Of a stretch of 12,895 bases of DNA, positions 1 through 8,182 are shown piece by piece (the first letter of the stretch is position 1; each line of letters starts with the position of its first letter). The notes below the pieces were generated by a model. The model did no database searches and was not told where the DNA came from. It saw only the letters and a list, made by a program, of their open reading frames with translations. A program made the position numbers and the translations under genes. The stretch comes from Mucidula mucida (Eukaryota > Basidiomycota > Agaricomycetes > Agaricales > Physalacriaceae). The DNA lies in NCBI GenBank assembly GCA_015501055.1, contig JADNYV010000917.1:1-12895 (forward strand), read 5' to 3'.

Positions 1-174
1 GGGGTGCTCATGCGCAGGCCCCAGTTCGGGATAAATGCAAGAGCTTGAAGGACTACAGCCGCGGAAACTGAGAATGAGGACGATTAAAGGATTGGCAAGA
101 GCTTGGATAATGGTAAGATCGTGGTTGGAGATATAAGTAGTCCACGATAGAAATGTGATGGGAGGTGAGAGCAT
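1..174 (-). other. Possible 5' part of a gene running off the left edge
   Basis: An ATG at 174 (minus) opens a frame of 58 codons that reaches the window edge without a stop and contains a hydrophobic stretch (IIQALANPLIVLILSF). A second reading is equally possible. A pyrimidine-rich 3' splice site (cctcattctcag) lies near 64-75, and the sequence after it reads as another hydrophobic segment in a different frame (AAVVLQALAFIPNWGL). Either way the DNA suggests the beginning of a membrane or secreted protein encoded leftwards. No family is recognised and the true frame cannot be settled without the sequence to the left. Confidence 0.25.
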
Positions 175-762
175 CTTAGGAAAAGTAGTAAGTACGGTCA
201 GTTGGCAATTGAAGAAGCACATCACATTCGAGTCCTAGTGTTGTGTCCTCAAACGCCGAGTCAGCCTCTCTTGAATTTCTGATTTGTACAGTCGATGCCA
301 CGAATATAGCACATTGTCATCGTCCTGCATCCCACTTTGACAGTGTAAGATAAGCCTGTGAGGCTCGAGCGTAAGATGGCAAGCACATCGATTGATTCTG
401 TGGGTGGTGATGCCCAAAACGGGAACGCGTCCGATCATTTGTCTCTTGACTGAGACTCGGAGTCGCCTCTCCCGCGAATTTCGTCTTACGCCCGCCTCCC
501 GCCTGGTTGTCCCTCCCGCGTACTTCTGGGGTTTATGGGTTTGTCCTGCTGTCAGAAGTTCGACCAGTTGAAATGCTATTTTCAAGATAACGGAGCGTCT
601 TCCCTTGTTTGTGCGCCGAGCTTCCGTGTTTGGACGGCCTCGATCTGTGTCTTTCTCTTGCCTTGAATCGTGTTTCGGCCAGGATGTCTGCGCATAAAAG
701 TCTAAGGGCGCTGTTCAAGTTCCGGAGCGGCCGACACCACAGGCAACCTCCACCTCCACCTC
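175..762. other. Intergenic region left of the first complete gene
   Basis: No supportable gene. The longest open frame is a minus-strand stretch at 235-585 that is rich in Arg and has no recognisable domain, exon structure or codon bias. The right part carries the promoter of the gene starting at 763. If the left-edge fragment is a gene, this region would also hold its divergent promoter. Confidence 0.5.
693..700 (+). promoter_or_regulatory. TATA-like box of the gene at 763
   Basis: CATAAAAG lies 63 nt upstream of the ATG at 763. That would put transcription start about 30 nt further on and give a short leader. The call rests on motif and spacing only. Confidence 0.35.
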
Positions 763-1686
763 ATGTTCACCACGGAAGGCCAAGACGATTATGCCCGTCT
801 GTTCTATCCCACTGCGCGAGGCTACACCCCAATCCACCCCGATCCCGTACAAGGTGGAAAATGCTCCATCCAAATCGGCGACCTAGTCTTTCGCATGTCC
901 GAGGGAGAGATAATCTACTGTGGCATCAATGTGACTAGACCTCCCAATGATCCCAGGAATTCCCGAACGTTGCCAAGGGACTATGCACCAGTGATTTTAC
1001 AACAGGATGTCGATTATACGGTTGACAAGGAGCGCTTTGCTAGTCCGGGGATCCTCTATAGTGCCAATGCGGCATTTGACATTTGTTCTGTTCCCAAGAC
1101 CGAGTATGTCGATACATATCTCAAATCCAATCATGCTGACAAAATCAATCAAAGGGAAAGCGACTCCGAGAAACTGGAGTTCTCCACCAATGCTACAGCA
1201 GGTGCCTACTGTGGGCTCCCATTCGGCGGCTCCTCCTATGACTGCACATCGACTGGCCTGAAGAAGCTCCAACGCGCCGCACTCGCTAATGGCTATCACT
1301 GGTATTACCAGCTCATGCACGTCGAAGGCTTTTCGACGCAAAACGGTGAACTCTGCCTTGTCACTGGCTGCGACAAAGCGTCGTATTGGGCTACTGGCGT
1401 TTTCTCTTCTGCGAGGACGTCTCCTGTGATGAAACGGATCGTCATGCCGCACGTCGAGGACGGTGCTGTGAAAACTGGGAGTCTCCGAATCGAACACTGG
1501 ACGAGGCAAGATGACTTTGCGTATATAAGTGGGCGCCCGGATACTGCTGAAAGACTTGGGAATGAGGATAGCTGTATTACGCTGCGCGGTTTCCACATTG
1601 GCTTACACGACTCGCTTTATAATATGGCGCGGCATGTGACGAGTACGTGCCAGACTGTTTGGCAGGCCCTGCCCTGGCCTATATAA
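763..1686 (+). CDS. Hypothetical protein of a probably Agaricomycete-specific family, 307 aa
   Basis: This is an intronless open frame of 307 codons, starting MFTTEGQDDY and ending in a TAA at 1684-1686 just after a run reading ALPWPI. I do not know its function. The layout resembles a family I recall from Agaricomycete genomes: an N-terminal YPTARGYTPIHPDP segment (about residues 15-28); a middle FSTNATAGAYCGLPFGG block (about 139-155); and a CLVTGCDKASYWATGVFSS block (about 198-216). In the proteins I have in mind the last block sits before a beta-rich region and, in some members, NACHT-type ATPase domains; none is present here. There is no signal peptide or membrane segment. The start is the first ATG in frame, about 63 nt after a TATA-like box. 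The 199-codon antisense frame at 997-1596 is a shadow. Coding status is likely; the family link is from memory. Confidence 0.82.
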   Translation: MFTTEGQDDYARLFYPTARGYTPIHPDPVQGGKCSIQIGDLVFRMSEGEIIYCGINVTRPPNDPRNSRTLPRDYAPVILQQDVDYTVDKERFASPGILYSANAAFDICSVPKTEYVDTYLKSNHADKINQRESDSEKLEFSTNATAGAYCGLPFGGSSYDCTSTGLKKLQRAALANGYHWYYQLMHVEGFSTQNGELCLVTGCDKASYWATGVFSSARTSPVMKRIVMPHVEDGAVKTGSLRIEHWTRQDDFAYISGRPDTAERLGNEDSCITLRGFHIGLHDSLYNMARHVTSTCQTVWQALPWPI

Positions 1687-2009
1687 CCCAGGTTGAAACC
1701 GAGGCCTGTTGCGCGTGTGTTCGTCCCTGTGAGTCTTGCTGCGCTGTACTATAGCTTTTAGACCCGTCACGCTGATGCTATCGTCAGCCGTATCATCCGT
1801 GTGCTGCTGTCATTGCTCTAATCCATAGTCTGGTGCGGCATGCCCTTACTTTTTGGGTGAGCTTTCGTCACTCACTTGAAGCTAGGACAAAAACCTCAGG
1901 ATCTCTGTCGTTCACGACAACGATGTTCTTTCCGTACTGAGTCCGGTTCGTTTCTTTCGCTATTTCGCATCACTCTTCATTTACATTCAATCTGCAGGAT
2001 GAGAAAATC
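1687..2009. other. Intergenic spacer between two plus-strand genes
   Basis: This stretch holds the 3' end of the gene ending at 1686 and the upstream region of the gene starting at 2010. T-rich runs (around 1850-1985) precede the second gene. A tctgcag at 1991-1997, just before the start, could be a 3' splice site of an intron in the 5' leader, but no coding exon upstream is evident. Confidence 0.45.
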
Positions 2010-2408
2010 ATGCCCTCAGATGCCGAGTTGGCCCGCAGGTTGACGGACAAGTTTATTGTTGCTGTCGACTCGTGTATGTTTCTTGTTCATTTCACCCTTC
2101 ACCATTAAGCTAACTTGTCTTTAGCGGGGAGCGGTTATCTCGAAGAGAAGCAGGAGGTTACGTTGACGCGATTTGATAAACTTCGCCACAAGATGAATCG
2201 CCTGCGCCATCCGAAGATTTCCAATCAGTTTCTCTTTGTTCATCGACGTACCTGGGACGCATCCTCGAGACAGCATATGGTTGAGGGTAGACGAAGGTCC
2301 TTGCGTAATGGGTCCTGGAGCCGGAAACAGGAGGAAGTCTGCAAGTTGGATCTGGAAAAGTACTATGACTCCAGTGAGGATGAGGAGTCCATCCTACTGA
2401 CACAATAA
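2010..2408 (+). CDS. Small hypothetical protein, two exons, 115 aa
   Basis: The proposed exons are 2010-2073 and 2125-2408, separated by a 51-nt intron (2074-2124). The intron has a GTATGT donor, a CTAAC branch point at 2110-2114 and a TTTAG acceptor. Splicing joins the frame exactly (split codon T|CG) and extends an open frame that otherwise has no sensible start. The product begins MPSDAELARRLTDKFIVAVD, is strongly basic in the middle (RFDKLRHKMNRLRHPK and several further Arg/Lys clusters), and ends in an acidic Ser-rich patch (SSEDEES) before LLTQ. No domain, signal peptide or membrane segment is seen. The basic centre and acidic tail would fit a nucleic-acid or protein-binding role, but that is a guess. 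An earlier ATG at 1999 runs into a stop after 14 codons. Confidence 0.62.
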
Positions 2409-2812
2409 TCTTGTTTCATGGATAATAACCAACTCTTACCCATACGCTATATGAATCGCATCTTTCCTTCCTCTCTGATTCTACCCCGCTTGGAAGATCA
2501 CTGCATCAAATTGGATGTGACAGTATTTGCGACTGAATAACTGATCCCACCCCTCGAGTTAACATCACGATACTCAATGATCTTGACATTGTATGACGCC
2601 ACACAGAACTCTTACCGGATCCATTCAATTCACCCGAAAAACGAACACAAAAAAGTGTATATGTAGATACTGGATACAGTGCTATATTATCACCAAACAG
2701 AGAGCTGGAAATACACAAGATGACATCGTACAGAGACCAAAAACACACACAAAAAATATAATAACAGTTAACGAACCGAAAAACATCCTCTCTCATCCAA
2801 CCAGCATCAGGG
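2409..2812. other. Convergent 3' region between the small gene and the phosphodiesterase
   Basis: No gene is supported. The two flanking genes end towards each other here. The sequence is A/T-rich (notably 2640-2770), as expected for two 3' untranslated regions. Short open frames on both strands lack any domain or exon signal. No precise polyadenylation signal can be assigned. Confidence 0.5.
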
Positions 2813-4701
2813 TCATAGACTCGTCAGCTTACTCCGCATGGCCACCGGATGTGCGACGACAATGGTAGCCATTACCCCGTCCCTCGTCATGGGACTCCAC
2901 GAATTCCTGTTCGCGATGCTCTTCTGCTTTCTCAGCGCCTTCCCTGCAGCCCCGCGTATCGCAGCATGGCTCTCGCCCCGTGTGTCAGACGACCCAGAAG
3001 ACGAAAACACCGTCGACGAAGCCACACTCTCGCTCTCATCACTCTCCTCGGAAACATACTCGCTTCCGCACCAGTCGGGGGGTAGTGTGAGGCGGAACGC
3101 ATTCATGTAGTCGTTTTCGGTAGAGTAATCGCGCAATACGAGGCAAGGCTGCTTTTCGAGCTCGGCCTTACGTCGCTCCCATCTATGTAAATTCGCTGTG
3201 CATTGTGTCGCATACATCTGCATCTCAGGCACAGCCCGCACCACCAATTCGAGTAGAGGTTTCGCAAACACCTTGTTAAAGAATATTTGCGAGCTGGCTT
3301 CGCTGAGGGCATCTTCCGAGGACTGTACGGTACACGGTAGACTGAGCTGCTTCTCCAACGTGGCCTGGCAACTCCATTCCCGCATGAGCTTGGTAGCCCA
3401 GTGCTGCGAAACATGATACGGCCGGGAAGGATTGCTGATATCAGCGCACTTCATGATGGCCTGGCAGATGAGCACTTTGCGCATAGATATCGGACTCTCT
3501 TCGCCAGTGGTCATGTGTTCGAAGCGCTCCATGAAGTCCGCGTGAACACTCATGTCCGTCGCCATTATTGTCTCCCATAGCAGTTTTCTGGCGTGCGGAC
3601 GTTCTAGCAAGAGTCCGAGGCCATGGTGTCGCATGACACGTAGTAGAAGAGCACAGTGCATCTGCTCGAGGGCTGAGCGGTTGTTGAAGACGACAGACAA
3701 GGGCGTTTGTGCATTTTTCATAAAGTTGTTTGTGAAGCCGGGATGGCCGACGTCGTGACCTATTGCTGCAATGTAGACGATGAAGATGTCGTGAAGGGCG
3801 AGACAGGTGATGGGAGGTCCGCTATTGTATATTCGGTCTGTCCGCCACATGCGGTTTGGCTGGAAGAGGATGGAGAGTGGGGGGACGATGCCGGCGGAAC
3901 GGAGGAAGGAGTAAGATGCCTGTAGGACGTCTAGGGCATGCTGAAAGTTGTGATACGAGTTTTCTAGACGGTATATGCTTCTCAAGTGTCGGATGAAGGG
4001 GTACATCTGGTCTGTTAAGGTTCAGGAACAGTGCGAGAACATAACAAGGCACACGCACCGAGTGATACACCGACCGTCTCCTGCATGCCGGCGATGCGCC
4101 AGAGGCCTTCGAAGAGGAGCATAGTGCACTGCAATACCTCGACGTCGTCCAGTCTGTGTGGTTCAAAGTTCCACGAGTCGAGTGAGCAGATGAAGCGCTT
4201 GCGGGTGGCCGGTGGGAGATCTGTCCATGCAACGCTGGATAACGGTCAACAGGGGTCGGCAGCGCATGCCAGAACAACGCACAGGTCATCTTCAGGTCCA
4301 GCTAGGGCGTTGAGGGTCTCGTTGTACATATCGCTGAGCAGCTCTGCAAATGGGGTCCTGGATATGATATCAGGATAAATTCTGGTGGGCGAAGCAGGAT
4401 ACACACTGCAGATCTGAGCCATCGCCGAGCCAGCCATGTCCCTGTGACTCGCTGGCTGTGGCAAGATGGAGGCCACCCAGATCAGCGCTTTTTGGTCTGT
4501 GCTTGCGAGAAGGCGCTGAGCCGCACATGATTGGTGGAAATCGGCGGGTAAAAGAGCACCCCAGACGGTGCCAGACGACAACGGCGACGACGAGAGACGG
4601 TGGTGCAGAAGAGCAAGGTGGATTGGGCGTCCTGGTCGTCGCAGAAATAGAATTTCTTGGTCGCGTGGGTGAGAGTGACAGCCTGCTCGTGGCTGCCACA
4701 T
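2813..4701 (-). CDS. Class I 3',5'-cyclic nucleotide phosphodiesterase, three exons, about 597 aa
   Basis: It hydrolyses cAMP (and possibly cGMP) to the 5'-monophosphate and would damp protein kinase A signalling; it resembles yeast Pde2. Exons, minus strand: 4701-4283, 4234-4059 and 4011-2813. The introns are 48 and 47 nt, both starting GTGCGT, and phases match. The catalytic domain covers about residues 160-470. Visible signatures are YHNFQHA (ligand His about 219, 223), HDVGHPG (about 284-290, metal-binding His-Asp), the class signature near TDMSVHADF (about 350-358), and CADISNPSRP with the second metal Asp near 389. An SSQIFF segment places the expected purine-binding Gln near 440. A Ser/acid-rich stretch (VSEESDESESVASS) and a basic tail follow. 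There is no GAF domain, signal peptide or membrane segment. The catalytic part is secure. The N-terminal 60 or so residues are weak: another frame is also open there, and the real start could lie in an unseen exon. Confidence 0.9.
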
Positions 4702-4821
4702 GCGTTTTGTTATGATTTTCAATTGTATTACGTATTTATTATTTCACCTCTCCTTTTCCCCAGTCGCGACGCGCTTTGTGCAACCCCTTCTTTGTCGTAA
4801 CCTAGGTGATCATCGCCGAAA

Positions 4822-5282
4822 ATGCGCCACACGAGACCCACCTTTGCCTCAGTCGTCTTTGCAGAATGGACCCCCGACTGCGGCGGATTCAGATTGCTTC
4901 TTTGGCATGCAGGGTTTGGCATGAAACGTCCAACAGACATGACATTTGATTGCTGGATCCACACCACCAGCCAAGCTCCTCAAGTAACCGAAATTGGCGG
5001 TGCACAAATTCACCGGTCTGATAAATCATCGCTCTAGAAGACAATGTACGAGTCATTCAAGCCCGACACAATAGGACTCGGTCTGAAGATCTACTTCGAT
5101 AATGCTCATTTCCTGGTACCGGTGTTCCTCGTCGAAACTGGTGGCCCTTGTCGAAACTGCTAACTTTCCAGCATGGCTTAACATTTCGAAGACACGAACA
5201 GCGCGTCTACTCCATAGTCACTTCACATAGTATGCGATGCCGCGATAATGAAGCAGGTCAAGCTGGACTTGAGATATGCTGA
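4822..5282 (+). CDS. Candidate three-exon gene of unknown function, about 116 aa
   Basis: This is an assembled candidate, not a recognised gene. An open frame from the ATG at 4822 meets a TAG at 5035. That TAG falls inside a possible 54-nt phase-0 intron (4984-5037; GTAACC donor, CTGAT branch-like site, CTCTAG acceptor). A second possible phase-0 intron of 56 nt (5116-5171) has a GTACCG donor, an excellent CTAAC branch point and a TTTCCAG acceptor. Joined exons 4822-4983, 5038-5115 and 5172-5282 stay in frame to a TGA. The middle exon reads like protein (IGLGLKIYFDNAHFL). Without the second intron the frame ends in CRNC at 5163. No domain is seen. The start lies only 120 nt from the divergent phosphodiesterase start, which argues for caution. 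Confidence 0.25.
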
Positions 5283-5479
5283 CATGTAAGTACCTAAAGT
5301 GAGAAAGCATCGGACTCCAAGAATAACCCAAACTCGAAATAATGATGGGCTGGCGCAGAGCGGGAGTATCGTAATGAAACTCAACACAAATCCACGGCAT
5401 CAAGTGTTTAACATGGCGGCGCAATCGCACTGTAGCACGCCCAATTGCAGATGAACCGCAGATGCCCTTTTATCCACCA

Positions 5480-5937
5480 CTACCGGACCTTGACGGAAGT
5501 GATCGAGATGATGTGGCGCATTCTTCCAAAGACTCTTAAAAGACCTCGCACTCCAGAGCCCCGCATAGCCAAATCATGGCAGCTTAGATGACGCAACTGT
5601 ATATTGTTATACCGCGCCGCCAGAGCCTTAATGACGCTGGGGCAGTAATGCGCCTCGGAGAGTTGGAGCCGTGCACGGTATCCATCGCTGCCCGCGACGG
5701 CATTTTCGAGCAGCAGGACCTGGAGCCCATATTCTATGATGGCACGAAGCATCACGTTCTCCTCCTCTGCGAAGTATTCTCCGACGTTCATGGGATTTGT
5801 AAAAATATTGGCAGCGCCCTTCTATAATCGACGGGTTTAGCAAGGTCTTTCAAGGTACTCACGCGTTCGTGTGGATGACGCGCGAGGGCCGGGATAGGGT
5901 GAATACCGCTGTAGGCCGGTGTGTATAGAAGGCATAT
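5480..5937 (-). CDS. Candidate exons of an unrecognised or decayed gene
   Basis: Two minus-strand segments join in frame. 5937-5863 (25 codons, preceded by a GGCTAG acceptor) joins 5821-5480 (113 codons and a TAG stop) across a possible 41-nt intron with a GTGAGT donor, CTAAA branch-like site and ATTATAG acceptor. The last exon reads NIFTNPMNVGEYFAEEENVM and then a Leu-rich stretch (YGLQVLLLENAV; NIQLRHLSCHDL), protein-like and reminiscent of leucine-rich or F-box-type sequences, but no domain can be named. No convincing first exon was found. One possibility is an ATG near 6154 ending at a GTAAGT donor near 6085, but it is not supported further. It could be a real gene, a relic, or chance. 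Confidence 0.3.
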
Positions 5938-6359
5938 CTAGCCAATAATCAGCCAGCTCGTTACGAAAGGGAGGGAGTGTCGAGAGTGAATCCGGTCAAG
6001 AACATGTACGTGAGAAAGTACCAACAGCGAGAATTTTGAATGAACCCCATAGCCTGGGTATGTATGTCTAAATGGTGTACAAGACTTACCGACCGTTCTT
6101 CGTAGCGAATAATGCGCTTTTGGGGGTGGGAACACATAAGACGAGTCGTGTGAGCATACCTATGTTTTCGCTTTCGTGCCGATACCTTAAATCGCTGCGT
6201 CATAGAATGCCCCAAGATAGCGATATTCCTCGAGCAAGGCCTAGAGATGTGAGCCAGTGGCGAGTGAAGGAGTGCTAGTGGTCGACGCAGAATGCATGAC
6301 GATCATGACAGTTCGTGTCCAAACAAAGCAAGTCAAACGATCGGTTCCGAACGTCTTTG

Positions 6360-6415
6360 CACTTGACCTCCATCCGTCACCTTCCCTTCCTCCCATTCTC
6401 ACCCATCTCGAAAAA
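6360..6415 (+). promoter_or_regulatory. Pyrimidine-rich tract upstream of the gene at 6486
   Basis: The plus strand is strongly C/T-rich here (cttcccttcctcccattctc within it), ending about 70 nt before the ATG. Such CT tracts are common in core promoters of fungal genes, often just before the transcription start. No clear TATA box accompanies it. Confidence 0.35.
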
Positions 6416-6485
6416 GACTGACTCTGTAGGTTAGTCTACCGTATATGACGCGAATACGAGCTCATCTTTACTTAGATATCAAATA

Positions 6486-7418
6486 ATGCTAGCGCGATCG
6501 TTTTCTACTGGCATTGGCCGTACCCCACAAAATCTCCCTTTGAGATCGCGTCCTACGTTGCCAGCTTTATCCTCTGAACACCGCCCTCTTTCTCGTGGTA
6601 TGCGTGCATCATCCTCTACCCGCCCAGCATCGACATCATGTCCTTTAAGAAATCCACGCCGATTAACTCGGATAAAAGTCCCAACCCCTTCGCTGCCCTC
6701 ACATCAGATACGCTGCATCTCGCTAGAACCCGCTACGCAGGGGAGTCCAGATCCCTACGTGCGTTACTCATCACGAAAAACAGTCCGTACGTATCATCAC
6801 TCCGTTCCAGAATTCCCTGAACACTCTGACTAACCGCGCTTCCTCTCAGTCCTTCTGTATCTCATCCCTGCCACCCTCTTTTACCAGCTCTTCTCGCAAC
6901 ACTCCGTGCTCAATACATATTTCCTCCCGACCATGTCAAGCTCCCTCATGATCGGGGCGTACACCTTCCACACATTCACAGAAATATACCCCGATTCCGA
7001 ATCTCCGTACATCACCCCTCGTTACGTGAACCTCGACTCGTTCGAGTCAACACGCGAGCTCTTCATGGACATCGCGATGCACGTCTACAGGGCGCGGCTT
7101 CAGCGGCCTCTGCCGCGCACCAAATCACATTACACGGACAACATTCCGCTGGAGGAGCGCCACGCCATGATGCGCGACATGGTCGAGGATGTGCTCGTCA
7201 TGTGTCACGATGCGGACGGGCAGGACGTGCGCGCGGCGATGAGCGGGGTGTATGGGACCCCAGAGGAAAAGAAGCGGACGCGGATTAGCGCCTCGGCGCT
7301 GTTCAAGCTTTGGTGGCTGGGCACGCGGATATCGACGCGAGTGGTGGCGGGGTGTCTTGCGATGGACATGCGCGCGCTGGGGATGAGTGAGCCGGTGGGC
7401 GGGGAGATGCTTATGTGA
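6486..7418 (+). CDS. Probable mitochondrial membrane protein of unknown function, two exons, 289 aa
   Basis: The exons are 6486-6786 and 6850-7418, with a 63-nt intron (GTACGT donor, CTAAC branch point near 6829-6833, CTCAG acceptor). Only the frame starting at 6486 joins exon 2 in phase, so it is preferred over another ATG frame at 6638. The first 60 residues (MLARSFSTGIGR, then many Arg and Ser, few acids) look like a mitochondrial presequence. A hydrophobic segment created across the splice junction (LLLYLIPATLFYQLF, about 101-115) is a likely membrane span, followed by a weaker one (FLPTMSSSLMIGAYTF). The C-terminal 150 residues are hydrophilic, with acidic and Arg-rich stretches. No family or catalytic motif is recognised. 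The targeting and membrane calls are inferences from composition. Confidence 0.68.
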
Positions 7419-7689
7419 ATTCAACTTGAAGTACGTGGGAATTTTGTATGATTAGCGGTTTGAATGATGCTTTTTGGTTATCGCGACCGAGACATGGATT
7501 GGGACGCGAGTTTCTGATGAGAGGTATGTCTTCGACGCTACTTGATAGTCGCAGTCTTTTCGAGTTCTCGCGTTTTGGGGGAAGCTTGGTGTTATTTCAC
7601 CTTTCACTAAGTCTATGTCAGAGAAAAACTGCCACCTCGATACCACAACGATACGAGTCCTTCTAGTGCTGGATCTAAAAGCCAAAGTT
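7419..7689. other. Spacer between the mitochondrial-protein gene and the carbonic anhydrase relic
   Basis: No gene is supported. The left part is the 3' region of the preceding gene. Weak similarity to the 3' flank of the carbonic anhydrase gene (agtccttctagtgc versus agtcctaatagctc near 10391) suggests the duplicated segment may begin around 7659. Confidence 0.4.
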
Positions 7690-7848
7690 GTTATACCTCG
7701 AGGCTACTTTCTGATAATCGCCTCCTCCACTTGAGCGTCACCGCTCAATCCGCTCTCCGAATCCTTGACCCTACGTGGCTCCGACGATGATGGCAGGGAT
7801 CTCGACACTAGGTGGGCCGACAGAGATTACAAGATTCTCGTTGGCAAA
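7690..7848 (-). pseudogene. Decayed partial copy of the carbonic anhydrase 3' end
   Basis: Reading the minus strand, this segment matches the last exon and 3' flank of the intact carbonic anhydrase gene (10412-10796). Shared blocks are: the 3' flank (ttatacctcga, taatcgcc); the end of the coding region (cacttgagcgtcac versus ccacttgagcgtcacc); and the region coding for SVGPPxVEIPAI, including an identical 16-nt gatggcagggatctcg run followed by cac(c/t)agg(c/t)gggccgacag. The copy has an in-frame TAG at 7771-7773 soon after EIPAI. It lacks the 10-residue repeat region that the intact gene carries between these blocks. Upstream of the FANEN segment (left of the conserved INGQ-type turn in the intact gene) the similarity stops abruptly, so none of the zinc-binding exons is present. 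It cannot encode an enzyme. Confidence 0.85.
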
Positions 7849-8182
7849 TGGGAAGAACGGCGGTTCGGAATGAACGGTAATATGCCCTCCAAGTCGTTCC
7901 CGCCGTATTTCCCGATGTATGACTACGGCAATGGGATGGCCAGGATGCGGCTCCGCGCCTGTGTTGGAGGGCAGCGCCTGGGTCATCACGATACATTCGA
8001 CTGGGCAGGACTTTGTGGCGCTGCAGATGAATCTTGAACTGAGATGAGGGAGAGAGACGCGTCGGTACTAAGAGAAACAATCTCGGACATTGCAATATCG
8101 AAAATTCTTTAAACTCGACGAAGCTAAGTACAGCCTCTATCGCTACTGATTTACTACAAAGTAAGAAAAAGTTTACAAAGTT
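7849..8182. other. Sequence of unknown origin between two relics
   Basis: Both strands have open frames here (plus to 8037, minus to 7989), continuing across the junction with the carbonic anhydrase relic. The minus frame includes NTGAEPHPGHPIAVVIHRE, which I do not recognise and which does not match any carbonic anhydrase exon. It could be a fragment of another gene fused to the relic, or non-coding. The right end carries the 3' flank of the reductase pseudogene. Confidence 0.4.

Noticed and set aside
235..585. Minus-strand 116-codon frame near the left end
   Set aside because: Its composition is Arg-rich and random-looking, with no splice-supported extension or motif.
997..1596. Long minus-strand open frame (199 codons) inside the first gene
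   Set aside because: It lies wholly antisense to the 307-aa frame, which has family-like blocks. The antisense translation shows no motif and is explained by codon complementarity.
3822..4289. Minus-strand 155-codon frame overlapping the phosphodiesterase
   Set aside because: It reads through two introns in the wrong frame. The spliced frame gives the conserved family sequence instead.
6638..6820. Alternative plus-strand start and frame (60 codons)
   Set aside because: It cannot join exon 2 in phase through the strong GTACGT..CTCAG intron, whereas the frame from 6486 can.
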